6,919 bases of DNA from an uncultured Victivallales bacterium (lineage in GTDB: Bacteria > Verrucomicrobiota > Lentisphaeria > Oligosphaerales > JAFGRS01), in assembly GCA_903834675.1 (NCBI GenBank), contig CAILKC010000001.1, forward strand, positions 1 to 6,919, written 5' to 3'. The notes under the pieces are model-generated. The model was not told the origin of the DNA. It saw nothing but the letters and a program-made list of their open reading frames with translations, and made no database searches. The number at the start of each line of letters is the position of its first letter. The stretch's first letter is position 1. Of this stretch, positions 6,620 to 6,919 are shown one piece after another. The position numbers and the translations under genes were made by a program.

Positions 6620-6648
6620 AGCATATTGCGCCGAGCCGCACTCGGCAA
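6620..6648 (-). promoter_or_regulatory. Candidate sigma70-type promoter of the aminotransferase gene
   Basis: On the minus strand TTGCCG (6643-6648) and TATGCT (6620-6625) are separated by exactly 17 bases. Each matches the consensus at four of six positions. Transcription would start near 6613 and leave a leader of about 55 bases. A GCCGAG/CTCGGC inverted repeat (6630-6635 with 6641-6646) occupies the spacer and could be an operator or a coincidence. Confidence 0.4.
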
Positions 6649-6692
6649 GACGAACGCCGCGGCGGCCCTGTCCGGACGCAGGTCAGTTCCTT

Positions 6693-6720
6693 GGGTTCAG
6701 GGTTCAGGGTTCAGGGTTCA
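6693..6720 (+). repeat. Four perfect tandem copies of GGGTTCA
   Basis: The heptamer GGGTTCA repeats four times without mismatch. The flanks (CCTT on the left, GCCC on the right) break the pattern cleanly. The unit is not a multiple of three and the repeat lies outside genes. Short heptamer arrays of this kind are typical of replication slippage and often vary in copy number between strains. Confidence 0.95.
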
Positions 6721-6761
6721 GCCCAGCCCCCGGCTGAGGCCGGACATACCGGAATGAGACT

Positions 6762-6777
6762 TGCCGCCGCGGCGGCA
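6762..6777. repeat. Perfect 16-bp GC palindrome
   Basis: TGCCGCCGCGGCGGCA equals its own reverse complement, and the symmetry stops at both flanks. It could be a protein-binding site or part of the neighbouring hairpin-rich repeat. With no central loop it is less suited to an RNA hairpin. Confidence 0.7.
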
Positions 6778-6806
6778 TCACGGGGCTATTGCGCCGTTGG
6801 TTCCGA

Positions 6807-6887
6807 GGCCCAAAGGGCCGGCATCCCTCAGCCCAGGCCAGCGGCCTGGGTATGATGGGGTAGGGTTGGTGCGGCCTGAAGGGTCGC
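6807..6887. repeat. Cluster of three hairpins, possible interspersed repeat element
   Basis: Three stems follow one another within 81 bases. GGCCC pairs with GGGCC across AAA (6807-6819). CCCAGGCC pairs with GGCCTGGG across AGC (6832-6850). GCGGCCT pairs with GGGTCGC across GAA, using two G-T pairs (6871-6887). Each has a very short loop. The middle stem is perfect over eight pairs. Regular spacing of compact stems outside genes resembles REP/MITE-like non-coding repeats, but other copies cannot be checked here. Confidence 0.5.
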
Positions 6888-6919
6888 GATAGCGGGAGCC
6901 ACGTCAGGCTGGTACGTGC

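Larger units (their letters stand above)
6558..6919. other. Gene-free, repeat-rich region upstream of the aminotransferase
   Basis: No reading frame here has recognisable content. The part nearest the gene (6558-6650) holds the leader and candidate promoter. The rest is made of short tandem repeats, GC palindromes and hairpins listed separately, which suggests accumulated non-coding repeat DNA. A gene start could lie beyond the right edge, but none is visible. Confidence 0.6.

Overview
The window is GC-rich bacterial DNA (roughly 60-65% G+C by eye) in which all six supportable genes lie on the minus strand, so transcription runs from right to left. In transcription order they are: a branched-chain amino acid aminotransferase (5547-6557); an ECF sigma factor (4763-5380); its presumed membrane anti-sigma factor with a zinc-binding ZAS motif (4135-4773); an unrecognised membrane-anchored helical protein (3423-4178); a Gfo/Idh/MocA-family NAD(P)-dependent oxidoreductase (2132-3316); and a membrane hybrid sensor histidine kinase whose receiver domain is cut off (115-2088). 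No rRNA, tRNA or CRISPR array was seen. The gene types, the high GC, the short GGGTTCA tandem repeat and the hairpin-rich intergenic DNA would fit an environmental Gram-negative bacterium, perhaps of the Planctomycetota/Verrucomicrobiota/Lentisphaerota assemblage. That placement is an impression, not a demonstration.

The right end (6558-6919) has no gene. It holds a plausible sigma70-type promoter for the aminotransferase (6620-6648), four exact copies of GGGTTCA (6693-6720), a perfect 16-bp palindrome (6762-6777) and three closely spaced hairpins (6807-6887) that look like an interspersed non-coding repeat. The aminotransferase appears to be a housekeeping gene transcribed on its own.

The centre is a compact three-gene signalling unit. 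The sigma factor overlaps the anti-sigma gene by 11 bp, and the anti-sigma gene overlaps the third gene by 44 bp. Each downstream start has a Shine-Dalgarno sequence inside the upstream gene. The arrangement suggests that an envelope signal, possibly sensed by the exported parts of the second and third proteins, releases the sigma factor to change transcription. The third gene ends in a G-rich patch on the + strand with a canonical G-quadruplex pattern, followed by a hairpin-forming spacer.

On the left, the oxidoreductase and the histidine kinase are 43 bp apart and may be co-transcribed. The kinase is complete through its catalytic core, but its C-terminal receiver domain ends just before the expected phosphoacceptor aspartate, at a GTAA sequence. 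The most economical reading is insertion of an IS66-like element occupying positions 1-118 and continuing outside the window. This is an inference, because only one end is visible.
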